NCBI GenBank assembly: GCA_023412975.1
Contig: JAEZRB010000152.1
Coordinates: 1-64,000, forward strand
DNA: 64,000 nt
Direction: 5' to 3'
From: Bacteroidota bacterium
GTDB lineage: Bacteria > Bacteroidota > Bacteroidia > Chitinophagales > Chitinophagaceae
Each line of letters starts with the position of its first letter. Positions within the stretch are counted from its first letter, which is position 1. A program made the position numbers and the translations under genes. Below the pieces are notes generated by a model, which was not told the origin of the DNA, made no database searches, and saw only the letters and a list, made by a program, of their open reading frames with translations. This document shows, piece by piece, positions 6,841 through 15,967 of the stretch.

Positions 6841-8523
6841 ATGAGTACTGCCATTGAAAGGTATGTGATCAAGCACATATCCGGAAGTAAAATCAACCAG
6901 GTTGAAGAATTTGACTTCAGCAAACCTGAACTTTCCATCGGCCGCGCTGCCGGCTCCGAGATCCAGTTTGACCCCGAAAAAGAGGTGGTCGTCAGCCGCG
7001 AACACGGCAAAATCGTAAAAAACAGCTCCGAACCCCCTAAATTCACCATCGTTGACAACAATAGCCGCAATGGCATCTTTGTCAACAAAAACCGCGTTAA
7101 AGGCTCAGCCGTCCTTAACCCCGGTGATGAAATCCAATTAGGTAATAATGGCCCCATCTTCACATTTGACATCTATCCCCGCCCACAGGACATGATGATG
7201 GCCACACGGGTGGTAGAAATCCCTACGTCAATCAAACCTACTACTATCTCTGAAGTACAAAGCACTGAAGTACTGCCGATCGAACCGGTGAAAACAGGTC
7301 TCGGTAAGCAAACCGTAGAAAGAATGCTGGTTGCAGAAAGAAAAAAATCTTACAGCACTATGGCATTTGGCATCGCTGGCCTTATAATCCTACTGGGGGT
7401 GCTGGGATATACTTTCAGGGACGACCTGTTTGGCAAAAAGTCAACCATCGTCCAAAACAATACAACCATTATCAAAGACACCACCAATCAAAATAAAAAA
7501 TCACCCGACCAGATCTCCAGGGAAAACGAAGACCGTGTGGTCCAGATCGAGTTTTCATGGGAACTGTTTGATGCCAACAACGGCAACCAGCTCTGGCATG
7601 AATATGTGCAGGTAGGTAAAGGTAACCAGGCCAGGTTTGCTGCCTTATTTATTCAAAACCCCGATGGCCAGATCGAGCCCTATATCGATGCGCAAAACCG
7701 TGTTGGCACAGGCTTACCTGTAGGCGGCAACAACAGCACGGGCTCGGGATTCGTAGTTTCGGCAGATGGTTATATCCTTACTAACCGTCACGTGGCCGCC
7801 ACCTGGCATACACGTCATGATCCTTTCATTCCTGAATTTGCTTATCCCGGTTTGCTGGTCAACGGTAATAAAGAAATTATAAAAGATCAGCAGGGCAACC
7901 CGGTAACCGTTATGCCCCAGGATGTAGGCATATGGGTGCCTGCTGAAACCAAGATGCTTGGTGGCAGACCCGTAGGGCCCGGCACCATCCAGGGCCGCAA
8001 TAAATATATTAATGTAGTTTTTGCCGGTACTTCACTCCGTCGCCCTGTAATATCTGTCACGCCATCAGACAACCACGATGTGGCCCTGATCCGTGCTGAT
8101 ATTCCGCCATCCCTTACACCCGTTAAAATGAAGGATAACTACGAAACTGTAAAACCCGGCCAGGCTGTTACCGTGATGGGTTACCCAGCTATGGCACCTG
8201 ATCAATACGTTGTTCGCCGGTCAAACGATCCCTTCAACCCGGCCAGCAAATTTACCACTGTGCCTACCCCCACTGTTACGCCCGGAAATATCGGAAGGAT
8301 CATCCCTGCCAGTTCCGAGTCGGCTAAGACCATCAGCACCTTTGGTGATTCATACCAGCTCACCATCAACGCAACGGGTGGTGGCAATAGCGGCGGTCCC
8401 ATGTTTGACGACGAAGGCAATGTGATCGGTATTTACTACTCAGGTAGTGCGAAGATCTCATTTGCTGTACCGATCAAATATGGCCTGGAACTGCTTGGAC
8501 TCAAGAAAGTAGCGTCCCGTTAA
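6841..8523 (+). CDS. FHA domain - membrane - trypsin-like serine protease
   Basis: A 560-residue protein. Residues about 30-105 form an FHA phosphothreonine-binding domain (LSIGRAAGSEIQF, VSREHGKI, NNSRNGIFVN), so the N-terminus should be cytoplasmic. A single membrane helix lies at about 173-191. Residues about 295-550 are a trypsin/HtrA-like fold with the triad His317 (ILTNRHVAA), Asp413 (DNHDVALIR) and Ser517 (GGGNSGGPMF), placed in the periplasm. There is no PDZ domain, unlike DegP/HtrA. It is the first gene of the operon with two kinases and a phosphatase. The FHA domain probably reads kinase output and the protease delivers a response across the membrane; that link is inference. Confidence 0.88.
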   Translation: MSTAIERYVIKHISGSKINQVEEFDFSKPELSIGRAAGSEIQFDPEKEVVVSREHGKIVKNSSEPPKFTIVDNNSRNGIFVNKNRVKGSAVLNPGDEIQLGNNGPIFTFDIYPRPQDMMMATRVVEIPTSIKPTTISEVQSTEVLPIEPVKTGLGKQTVERMLVAERKKSYSTMAFGIAGLIILLGVLGYTFRDDLFGKKSTIVQNNTTIIKDTTNQNKKSPDQISRENEDRVVQIEFSWELFDANNGNQLWHEYVQVGKGNQARFAALFIQNPDGQIEPYIDAQNRVGTGLPVGGNNSTGSGFVVSADGYILTNRHVAATWHTRHDPFIPEFAYPGLLVNGNKEIIKDQQGNPVTVMPQDVGIWVPAETKMLGGRPVGPGTIQGRNKYINVVFAGTSLRRPVISVTPSDNHDVALIRADIPPSLTPVKMKDNYETVKPGQAVTVMGYPAMAPDQYVVRRSNDPFNPASKFTTVPTPTVTPGNIGRIIPASSESAKTISTFGDSYQLTINATGGGNSGGPMFDDEGNVIGIYYSGSAKISFAVPIKYGLELLGLKKVASR

Positions 8524-8575
8524 GATCAATCTCAGCCTTTAATCACCTTTTCCACTCATCGCCAAGAAATCACTC

Positions 8576-9865
8576 ATGAGACCAGTGAATACTCCTTATA
8601 GTGAGATCGCAGGATACCGCCTGACCCGGCATATCGGGTCGGGTGGTATGGGCGATGTTTACAAAGCCACCCATACCACGCTTAACCGCGAAGCGGCTAT
8701 CAAGATCCTTTTTCAAAAAGAATTGGCCAACAGGTTTGAAAACGAAGCCTACATCCAGTCATCAGTCAATCATCCCAATATCGCAAGATTGTATGAATAT
8801 GTTTGTAATGGCGAAGTGCATTGCATTATCATGGAATATGTAGAGGGTGAGTCACTCGATGCATATATCCATCGCAAGGGTAAACTGAATGGTGAGGAAG
8901 CGGAAAAGATACTGGCGCAGATTACTTCAGCGCTGGCTTACCTGCATGCGAAAGACATCATCCACCGCGATATCAAGCCGGCGAATTTCAAGATCCAGGC
9001 GGATGGTACGGTGAAGATGCTTGATTTCGGAATTGCCAAGCACCGGTATTCTCCAAAATTCACGCAGCAGGGTTTTGTGGTAGGCACTACGGAATACATG
9101 GCGCCGGAACAATTTCAGCAACAGGTTCAAAAAAAATCGGATATCTGGAGTCTCGGGGTTATGCTCTATGAAATGCTGACCGGTTATCTTCCGTTTGAAG
9201 CCAACAACCAGGTCACGCTGCGTGCGCGGATCGCGAGGGCAAGTTTCACCGACCCCAAAGTACTGGTACCGCAAATACCTGAGTCATTAACGCAGGTAAT
9301 TGAGAAAAGCCTGCGGGTCAATCCCGCCAGTCGTATGTCGGCACAGGAAATTCTTACCATACTAAAAGATAAAAAACCCAAAGCAGCATCGGTACCACAA
9401 GTTCGAAAACCGTTGCAGATGCCCGCGCTCAAACTACCAGCGTTCAAACTACCGGTGATGAACATTCCGGAGGTGAAGATACCCGCGCTGAAAATGCCGC
9501 GACTTAACAAAGTGCATGTGGGTGCTTTGATGGGACTGGTGTTACTGGTTGTATTCCTGGTTAGCAGGGATGATAACGAAACACCGCCCCCACCGCCACC
9601 ACCTGCGGAAGGTGTGGTAACGGTTCCCGAGGTTGAAAAGCCGCCGAGTCAATTCAAACTGGTGATCAATGTGCAGGGGACTGATAATGCTGAAATCATA
9701 CTGGCCAACGGGGAAAGGCGAAAGCTGCCCTTCGAAATAATGGGTAGCAATGGGGAAATAGTTGAAGGAGTGATCAGGGCAAATGGCTTTCTGGACACCC
9801 TGATAAGACCGGTGATCAGTCACCGCAAGAGTGTTTATACTTATGAACTGGCAAAAATCAAATAA
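8576..9865 (+). CDS. Membrane Ser/Thr protein kinase (PknB type), first of two
   Basis: 429 residues. The kinase domain is at about 12-265: glycine loop GSGGMGDVYK (21-30), Lys43 in AAIK, HRD at 130-132 (HRDIKPAN), DFG at 150-152 and APE at 176-178, so it is catalytically complete. A juxtamembrane segment (about 281-308) repeats a Pro-Lys pattern (MPALKLPAFKLP...). A membrane helix follows at about 315-330, then a Pro run (337-343) and a ~70-residue periplasmic domain resembling PEGA (last 70 residues). The stop overlaps the phosphatase ATG by one base (TAATG). The kinase probably phosphorylates the FHA protein or an envelope partner. Confidence 0.92.
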   Translation: MRPVNTPYSEIAGYRLTRHIGSGGMGDVYKATHTTLNREAAIKILFQKELANRFENEAYIQSSVNHPNIARLYEYVCNGEVHCIIMEYVEGESLDAYIHRKGKLNGEEAEKILAQITSALAYLHAKDIIHRDIKPANFKIQADGTVKMLDFGIAKHRYSPKFTQQGFVVGTTEYMAPEQFQQQVQKKSDIWSLGVMLYEMLTGYLPFEANNQVTLRARIARASFTDPKVLVPQIPESLTQVIEKSLRVNPASRMSAQEILTILKDKKPKAASVPQVRKPLQMPALKLPAFKLPVMNIPEVKIPALKMPRLNKVHVGALMGLVLLVVFLVSRDDNETPPPPPPPAEGVVTVPEVEKPPSQFKLVINVQGTDNAEIILANGERRKLPFEIMGSNGEIVEGVIRANGFLDTLIRPVISHRKSVYTYELAKIK

Positions 9866-10761
9866 TGAACTTCCTACATAAAATTTTCGGCCGCAAACAA
9901 AAAAAAGAGAACCATTCCGAGATCATCGATTCCGGTAATATAAAAGCGGTGGTGTTATCGGACCTGGGCAATGTGCGGACGAATAACGAAGACATCGGTA
10001 TGTTTTATCGCATCGCCGACGAAGAGATCACACGGGAAAAAGGATACCTGCTCCTGGTAGCCGATGGCATGGGTGGTCATAAGGCCGGAGAAGTAGCGAG
10101 TCGCATGGCGGTAGAAACCATCAGCCAGGAATACTTTAAGCAGAATGGCAACAACGGAAACATCGAAAAAAATCTTTCCAAAGCATTTGCCGCTGCCAAT
10201 AAAAAAATTTTCGAACTGGCAGCGAAAAATAAAGCATACCAGGGCATGGGCACTACCTGTACGGCTTTTGCCATCGTGGGCGAATCAGTTTATTACGCAC
10301 ATGCGGGTGATAGTCGTGGTTATTTTATAAAGAAAGACGCCATACTCCGCGTGACCGAGGATCATACTTATGTACAGGAACTGGTCAACAAAGGAGAGAT
10401 CAGCAGCCAGGAAGCCGACACGCATCCCAAACGTAATATTCTTACCAATGCCATGGGTACGCGTCCTGAGATCAGGATCGATACAGGAAAATGCGAGTGG
10501 TCATTTACAATCAATGATAAATTACTGCTTTGCTCCGACGGTTTGTACGACTACATCACCGAAACGGAGATGCAGGCGATCCTGAACGAACGCCCGATCC
10601 ATGACGCGGCTGAATACATGATACAGGAAACAAAAAAAAGAGGGGGACACGACAATATCACGGTAGTGATGGTTGAAAAAATCGTAGAGCCGGCTAATGT
10701 AACGGCTAAGGAGACTCGTGATGTTGATCTGCCTCAAACAAAAGAATACGACCTGCCATGA
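9865..10761 (+). CDS. PP2C-family Ser/Thr protein phosphatase
   Basis: 298 residues, soluble, cytoplasmic. All metal-binding PP2C motifs are visible: VRTNNEDIG (about 37-45), VADGMGGHKAGE (65-76, Asp67), AHAGDSRGYF, CSDGLYDYI and GGHDNITVV. It would remove phosphates placed by the neighbouring kinases using Mn2+/Mg2+. The gene is translationally coupled on both sides: a 1-bp overlap with the upstream kinase and a 4-bp overlap (ATGA) with the downstream kinase. This supports one balanced signalling unit. Confidence 0.94.
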   Translation: MNFLHKIFGRKQKKENHSEIIDSGNIKAVVLSDLGNVRTNNEDIGMFYRIADEEITREKGYLLLVADGMGGHKAGEVASRMAVETISQEYFKQNGNNGNIEKNLSKAFAAANKKIFELAAKNKAYQGMGTTCTAFAIVGESVYYAHAGDSRGYFIKKDAILRVTEDHTYVQELVNKGEISSQEADTHPKRNILTNAMGTRPEIRIDTGKCEWSFTINDKLLLCSDGLYDYITETEMQAILNERPIHDAAEYMIQETKKRGGHDNITVVMVEKIVEPANVTAKETRDVDLPQTKEYDLP

Positions 10762-12551
10762 TCGGGAAAAATATACAAAACTATACCGTCACATCTTACC
10801 TCGGCGAAGGCGGCATGGGCACCGTGTACAAGGCCAGCGATACGATGCTGGGCAGGGATGTAGCATTGAAAATGTTGCATGGTACACTGGTCAGCCAGCC
10901 TCAGTTCCTCGAGCGCTTTAAAAAAGAAGCGAGAGTACTGGCCCAACTGCTTCATCCAAACATCGCGGTGATCTACAATTTCATCGGACAGGATGATCAT
11001 CACTTCATGGTGATGGAGTATGTGGAAGGCAACAACCTCGACAACCTCGTTCGCAAGCATAAATACCTGCAACCGGCGCTGGTTGTCCCGGTTTTTCTGC
11101 AGATGCTCGAAGGTTTGCATCATGCGCATAAGAAAGGCATCTTTCACCGCGATATAAAACCTGCCAACCTGATGCTCACTCCTGATGCCACCGTGAAGCT
11201 GATGGATTTCGGAATTGCTAAAATAGCAGGCGAGCAAAGGATGACGCAGGTTAACAGGGTAGTGGGCACTATCGAATATATGGCACCTGAGCTCATCGAG
11301 GGAAAAGATCCTTCAATCGCTTCCGATATCTATGCAGCCGGGGTTACGATGTATGAAATGCTGACTGGCAAATTGCCTTTTGAAGGAAATACCGACTTCA
11401 CTCTGATGCAGGACATCCTGAAAAAGAAACCTGTGTCGGTCGATAAGCTCAATGCTTCGGTACCTTCCGCACTGAGTGCGATTGTGATGAAGACGCTTGA
11501 GAAAAAACCCGATAATCGTTATCCCAATGCCAAAGCATTTCAACTGGCACTCGCCCAGGCATTCCCCCAGTACAGGGAAATCGATATGCACTTGCTCAAC
11601 GCCGCACCCGTATCACCTGCAGCGACGCAGGAGATAAAAATGGTAACCCGGCCGGCGAAAAAAGTAAAGCCGACTATGATGCAGGACAGTCCGGGGTCAA
11701 CAGCTGCTTCAACGCTCAGCCGTTTACGTGAATTGAGTCGGACTTATATCACCAGGCAAAAAGCGCCGGTATTGATTGGAGCGGTATGTGTATTGATCGC
11801 ACTTGTAGTTCTGATACCGCAACTGTTTCGCGAACAGGCAGAAGGGCCAGGTGCAGAGGTTCGTGATATCGCGATGCAAACAGATGCAGATAACACGACA
11901 ATGAAAGAAGAAAAAAATGATAATCCTTCAGGCATTGCCGGTAGTGGCGGTACCCAGATCTCGCTCCCCGAAGACAAGTCGCCGGTTTTGACACCCGGCA
12001 ACAGGCTACTCCCACCGCCAGCTGATGATCCGAAATCGACACCGCCAGAAAAGAAAAAAGAAGAAACCAAAAAGGATAAAGCAGTAGAAGAGAAAAAAGG
12101 TAGTAGTCAGCCGGAGCAGAAAGAGCAGCCCAAAAAAGAGGAGACAACTGTTGTACCTGAGCCGGAGAAAAAGCCTGAGGTGATTGAAGAAGAAAAATCG
12201 GAACCGAACACACCGCGATCAGTCAGGTTGAATACAAGAGTAGAAGTAGATCTATACCTGCAGCAGGCGATATCTGAAGCCACGGCACGCGAGGGCCAGG
12301 TATTAAATTTCACAGTATCACGTCCGGTGACTTACAACGGTGAAACGATCATTCCTCGCGGCGCAACTGCTACAGGTCGTATAAAGACTATCGGCAAGAA
12401 AAAAATGACCATTGTGCTGAGCAGTGTAAACAGTGCAAGTGGACAGAGTTTACCATTTGAAATCGTTGAACTAAGCGGGCGCATTGAAGATATTGTTGCG
12501 TCGCGCAGTTATTCCGGAACCCTGAAAAAAGGCACCACCATTCATTATTAA
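10758..12551 (+). CDS. Membrane Ser/Thr protein kinase, second of two
   Basis: 597 residues. The kinase domain at about 10-270 has the glycine loop GEGGMGTVYK, Lys38, HRDIKPAN (130-137), DFG (150-152) and APE, so it should be active. The membrane helix is at about 337-356. A long charged Lys/Glu/Pro linker (about 415-485) follows, long enough to cross much of the periplasm. The last ~110 residues form a globular domain with the pattern NGETIIPRGATATGRI, resembling beta-rich domains seen in conjugation proteins of the TrbI/VirB10 type; that resemblance is weak. It overlaps the PP2C gene by 4 bp and is followed 22 bp later by an outer-membrane barrel. Confidence 0.9.
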   Translation: MIGKNIQNYTVTSYLGEGGMGTVYKASDTMLGRDVALKMLHGTLVSQPQFLERFKKEARVLAQLLHPNIAVIYNFIGQDDHHFMVMEYVEGNNLDNLVRKHKYLQPALVVPVFLQMLEGLHHAHKKGIFHRDIKPANLMLTPDATVKLMDFGIAKIAGEQRMTQVNRVVGTIEYMAPELIEGKDPSIASDIYAAGVTMYEMLTGKLPFEGNTDFTLMQDILKKKPVSVDKLNASVPSALSAIVMKTLEKKPDNRYPNAKAFQLALAQAFPQYREIDMHLLNAAPVSPAATQEIKMVTRPAKKVKPTMMQDSPGSTAASTLSRLRELSRTYITRQKAPVLIGAVCVLIALVVLIPQLFREQAEGPGAEVRDIAMQTDADNTTMKEEKNDNPSGIAGSGGTQISLPEDKSPVLTPGNRLLPPPADDPKSTPPEKKKEETKKDKAVEEKKGSSQPEQKEQPKKEETTVVPEPEKKPEVIEEEKSEPNTPRSVRLNTRVEVDLYLQQAISEATAREGQVLNFTVSRPVTYNGETIIPRGATATGRIKTIGKKKMTIVLSSVNSASGQSLPFEIVELSGRIEDIVASRSYSGTLKKGTTIHY

Positions 12552-12573
12552 AAAAACTTCAAAGCAACTACGT

Positions 12574-13203
12574 ATGAAAAAGTCAATCTTCTTAATCCTG
12601 GTTATTGTCTCCTTTAGCATCGCATCGGAGGGCCAGGTCCGCCAGCGGTCTGCCATAAAAGGTTTTAATGCTGCGGCACGAATCCATACTCTCGGCTGGG
12701 CATCTGATTATTTTCAGTATCTCGATAAAAATGCATCCTCCGGATTTGGCGGAGGCCTGCGTGTAGGCTATGGCATTACAGAACTCCTGGAGCCATATGT
12801 GGGCTTCGACTTTACGTCTTTGGGTACGTCAGATATCGATGCCAAGTCTTTCGGCATGACGCATATTGATGTAGGTCTGAGGGTCAACCTGGCTGGGACT
12901 ATCAACCCGGTAAGACCATTTGTTCAGGCAGGTTATTCATTCCTAAAAGGCAAAGTAGATGAAGTGGTCAATGGCGCCAGCTATGTGGATTTGCAATTCT
13001 ATGGCGGTAAGCCACATGTTGGCGGAGGTTTGAACTATTTCTTCAAAATACCGATATCAGTATTTGCAGAAGGCATTTTTACTGTGGGCAAAAAATCGAA
13101 AGCAAAACTGGATGGAACTGAAATATCTGATGAACCAGATGTGACCACTTTTAGAATAAATGTAGGTGTAAGCTTCAACCTCAGTGAGCTTACGAAGAAA
13201 TAA
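12574..13203 (+). CDS. Outer-membrane beta-barrel protein
   Basis: 209 residues with a signal peptide (MKKSIFLILVIVSFSIASEG) and alternating hydrophobic strands typical of a small OmpW/OmpA-like barrel: GGGLRVGYGI, LLEPYVGFDF, PFVQAGYSFL, HVGGGLNYFF, and a C-terminal strand ending NVGVSFNLSEL. The gene is 22 bp after the second kinase and followed by a terminator, so it is the last gene of the signalling operon. It may be the outer-membrane partner or simply a co-regulated porin. No specific function can be assigned. Confidence 0.78.
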   Translation: MKKSIFLILVIVSFSIASEGQVRQRSAIKGFNAAARIHTLGWASDYFQYLDKNASSGFGGGLRVGYGITELLEPYVGFDFTSLGTSDIDAKSFGMTHIDVGLRVNLAGTINPVRPFVQAGYSFLKGKVDEVVNGASYVDLQFYGGKPHVGGGLNYFFKIPISVFAEGIFTVGKKSKAKLDGTEISDEPDVTTFRINVGVSFNLSELTKK

Positions 13204-13269
13204 TAAAAGTTCTCATTATCAAATTTTACGCCATCAACCTTTGTCCGTATTACGTGTAGGTGTTCTACC

Positions 13270-13310
13270 GCCGTCCTGTCCTGGTTCTCCAGTAGATGGG
13301 ACGGCTTTTT
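13270..13310 (+). terminator. Terminator of the kinase operon
   Basis: GCCGTCC (13270-13276) pairs with GGACGGC (13299-13305) and is followed by TTTTTAT. It lies 67 bp after the barrel gene stop and marks the end of the five-gene operon. Confidence 0.75.
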
Positions 13311-13345
13311 ATAAAGTATAAATACTATCTCCTCATCTAAAACAT

Positions 13346-13380
13346 CCTTCGTGCTCCCCGTGTTCCCTCCGTGCCCACTG
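13346..13380. repeat. Short dispersed intergenic repeat, copy 1
   Basis: Inverted, this stretch reads GGGCACGGAGGGAACACGG, closely related to GGACACGGAGGGCACGAGG at 29205-29223. Both lie between genes. It is a small dispersed repeat of unknown function. Confidence 0.4.
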
Positions 13381-13446
13381 TGACCATCGCTACCCTACAA
13401 AGGATTTTACGAGATAAATAAATATAGCTCTGATTTCACAAACAAT

Positions 13447-14373
13447 TCATTGCCACACCGATAATTCTTTCCTTGAAATCCGCAGCACCGAACCATGCCT
13501 TATCCCCTTCGGCATTTCAATCCTGTCTGATATATCCGTCCAGTTCACCAGGTCTTTCGACACTACTGCACCATATATATGATCACGGTATTTATCAAAG
13601 TATACGATCCATTCCTCTCCTTTCTTAACGGCTGTAGGGCCTTCAGCCCAATAATCGCCCGTGATTGGCTTCGATGGCAGGCTATACTCTTTATCTGCGT
13701 GGCGGCTTGTCGCGATCCTGATATTCTTCTGCGGTGGATACCGGGTTTCATCTTTCAGGAACATGATATACTTTTCGCCATCATGAACAATGTTGGCATC
13801 AATCACATTGAAGCCCTTATCATAAAGCAATTTTGTTTTGCTGAATTCCCTGAAATCTTTGGTCTTCACATAATACAAACGGTGATTATAGCGGTCATCA
13901 CCTGTAGTATCCCCTACTGTAAACCGGCCGGGAATTGTCGTCGCCCAATAGATCATGTACTGTTTATTTTCTCTATCCCATGTGATCTCGGGCGCCCAAC
14001 AATTGCGGGCTGAATCTTCGTGCGCCATAACAGGAATAAATTGTTGCGGGCTCCAGTTCAGCAGGTCAGCCGAGTTGGCATAACCAATGCCCTTATCATT
14101 CCAGCTTACAGTCCAAACCATGTGGAAGAGCCCGTCAGTTCCCCGGATGATACAGGGATCACGCATTAGTTTATCGTTGGCAACGGTGGGTCGTAAAACA
14201 GCGCTGTCATTCTTCAGGGCTGTCCATCGATAACCATCTTCGCTGTAGGCAAGGTGCAGGCCATCTTCACCGTTACCTTTAAAATAGGAGAAAAGATATA
14301 CGCTATCGGAAGACTGCGCTATAGTAGTTTGGAATGGGAGCGCTGCCAGGAAGAAGAGTAACCATTTAGACAT
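13447..14373 (-). CDS. Secreted GH43-like glycoside hydrolase
   Basis: 308 residues with a signal peptide (about 1-19, ending TTIAQS). The repeated blade pattern of five-bladed beta-propeller enzymes is visible (GLHLAYSEDGYRW, GIGYANSADLLNW, YYVKTKDFREF, GAVVSKDLVNWTD). Candidate catalytic acids are Asp in MRDPCII, Asp in NVIDANIV and Glu in YWAEGPTAV, in the order expected for GH43-type arabinan/xylan-active enzymes. The substrate cannot be told from sequence. It stands alone on the minus strand, convergent with the kinase operon, with its own upstream gap. Confidence 0.75.
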   Translation of the reverse strand: MSKWLLFFLAALPFQTTIAQSSDSVYLFSYFKGNGEDGLHLAYSEDGYRWTALKNDSAVLRPTVANDKLMRDPCIIRGTDGLFHMVWTVSWNDKGIGYANSADLLNWSPQQFIPVMAHEDSARNCWAPEITWDRENKQYMIYWATTIPGRFTVGDTTGDDRYNHRLYYVKTKDFREFSKTKLLYDKGFNVIDANIVHDGEKYIMFLKDETRYPPQKNIRIATSRHADKEYSLPSKPITGDYWAEGPTAVKKGEEWIVYFDKYRDHIYGAVVSKDLVNWTDISDRIEMPKGIRHGSVLRISRKELSVWQ

Positions 14374-14990
14374 AAATAAATATACAAATGTTCCGGGGAG
14401 TGAGGAGTCAACCTAATGAGTCATCTGATTCAAGATTCATAGATGATATTTCTTTTTATGGGAGAAGTTGTTCAATCTTCGACGATAAACTTATCCTACG
14501 GACAGAAAAAAACGTTGAATAATGTTTTTTTAACCCTGGAACTCTACCTGAGTCCATACGATATTTACACTGAAAAACAATTGACCGGTCAGTAGTATAC
14601 AAAGTTTTTCAGGCAGGTGTGCAGGCGGGTGTGGGAGGAGCGTGCATTACCGGCAGGTCCTGCTGCAAAAGGATGATCACCTTCACCGCAAAATTGGGAG
14701 GGCCCCGAGGGAACATGAGGTGCAGCCAAATCTGTCAAAAGGAGAAAAACTCCCGGCTACCTCGACTACCTCACATCATACTTCTACATACTCATCATCA
14801 GTATTCGCCCAATTACCGACAGTCAGATTAACTTAGTATAATAATACACGACACTTAGAATCCAAACGATAAAGGTTTTTTAACCTCACAACACTCAAAA
14901 TCATTGCCACCCAGGTTTTGCAAACTTTAACACCATTCACAACAACCTTGAAGAACAACCTGGCCCAATACCTCATCGGATAAATTCACC
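14374..14990. other. Long intergenic stretch without recognisable gene
   Basis: About 620 bp between the GH43-like gene and the tsf terminator. Two short plus-strand frames near 14619-14836 show no coding character. There is a GC-rich purine block (14620-14740) and an AT-rich end, but no RNA, repeat or promoter I can support. It may be an old recombination scar next to the tsf end. Confidence 0.4.
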
Positions 14991-14992
14991 CA

Positions 14993-15020
14993 TAAAAAAA
15001 GCGCCCCAATCGGAGCGCTT
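14993..15020 (-). terminator. Terminator of the rplM-rpsI-rpsB-tsf operon
   Basis: In the minus direction AAGCGCTCC pairs with GGGGCGCTT (15020-15012 with 15007-14999, one G-U pair), loop GATT-like, followed by seven or more T (14993-15000). It follows the tsf stop by 23 bp. A strong terminator here shows that transcription from the ribosomal operon ends at tsf and does not reach pyrH. Confidence 0.85.
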
Positions 15021-15043
15021 CTCATAAAATTATATCAACTGGC

Positions 15044-15880
15044 TTAACCCAGTGCTACTCTTTTAAACTCTACAACTTTCACATCGCCTGACTCCTTGAG
15101 ATAGTCAGCCACTGACTTACCCGCATCTTTTACAAACGCCTGGGCAGAAAGGGTTTGTTCCTTGAAGAATGCGCCCAATTTACCTTCGGCAATCTTAGCT
15201 AGCATTTCTTCAGGTTTTCCAGCCATCTTCGGATCTTCCTTCATCACATCCATGATGATAGATTTCTCACGGGCAATAACATCAGCAGGAACGCTTGCAG
15301 CGTCAATCGCTACCGGGTTCAATGCAGCGATCTGCATCGCGATATCCTTGCCTACTTCAGCAGAAGCTTTATCAAGGCCCACCAATACACCAATCCTGTT
15401 GGCACCATGAATATAGGACGCGACGTAAGGTGCATCCACTCTTTCTAGGCGGGTGATACCGATCTTTTCACCAATCGCAGCCAGTTTATCATTGATCAGG
15501 TCGGCAACTTTCGCATCACCGATCTTTACTTCATTCAGTTCTTCAGCCGTTTTTACATTATTTGCAATCGCTGCATCGGCGATGCTTTGTACAAAAGCTA
15601 CGAAATCGGCGTTCTTGGAAACGAAGTCCGTTTCACAACTTACGCAGACTACAATTCCTGTTTTATTATCGCCAGTTGTTTGTGCAATTACCACACCTTC
15701 TTTTGCTTCGCGATCACTTCTCTTCGCGGCAACTTTCTGGCCCTGCTTACGCAACCAGTCAATTGCTGCTTCGAAATCACCATTTGTTTCTGTCAAAGCC
15801 TTGCGGCAATCCATCATGCCGGCACCTGTGGCCTGGCGAAGTTTGTTGATATCTGCCGCACTAATAGTTACTGTGCTCAT
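15044..15880 (-). CDS. tsf: Translation elongation factor Ts
   Basis: 278 residues, normal length. The N-terminal UBA-like domain (INKLRQATGAGMMDCRKALT) and the conserved core (VVCVSCETDFVSKN, the TDFV motif that contacts EF-Tu; YIHGANRIGVLVGL; MQIAALNP) are present. It exchanges GDP for GTP on EF-Tu. Last gene of the rplM-rpsI-rpsB-tsf operon, with a terminator directly after it. Confidence 0.97.
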   Translation of the reverse strand: MSTVTISAADINKLRQATGAGMMDCRKALTETNGDFEAAIDWLRKQGQKVAAKRSDREAKEGVVIAQTTGDNKTGIVVCVSCETDFVSKNADFVAFVQSIADAAIANNVKTAEELNEVKIGDAKVADLINDKLAAIGEKIGITRLERVDAPYVASYIHGANRIGVLVGLDKASAEVGKDIAMQIAALNPVAIDAASVPADVIAREKSIIMDVMKEDPKMAGKPEEMLAKIAEGKLGAFFKEQTLSAQAFVKDAGKSVADYLKESGDVKVVEFKRVALG

Positions 15881-15967
15881 ATACTTTTAAGTTTATTCCT
15901 GTCATTTTTGAAAGCCAGGAGTTTACTAATATCGGTTTAACTAACCCCCCTTCGGGGAGTAAGCGGA

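Noticed and set aside
6841..12551. Type VI secretion threonine-phosphorylation pathway (Fha/PpkA/PppA)
   Set aside because: Although the gene types match, no Tss, Hcp, VgrG or ClpV gene is within the window and the FHA protein carries a periplasmic protease, so a T6SS role is not supported.
14619..14836. Two overlapping plus-strand frames of 64-70 codons before tsf
   Set aside because: No start context, no conserved motif, unusual Cys/His/Ser-rich composition, and overlapping each other in different frames.
15930..15965. CCCCTTCGGGG-type hairpin between rpsB and tsf as a terminator
   Set aside because: Short 4-bp stem, no T-run in the minus direction, and tsf is expected to be co-transcribed with rpsB.
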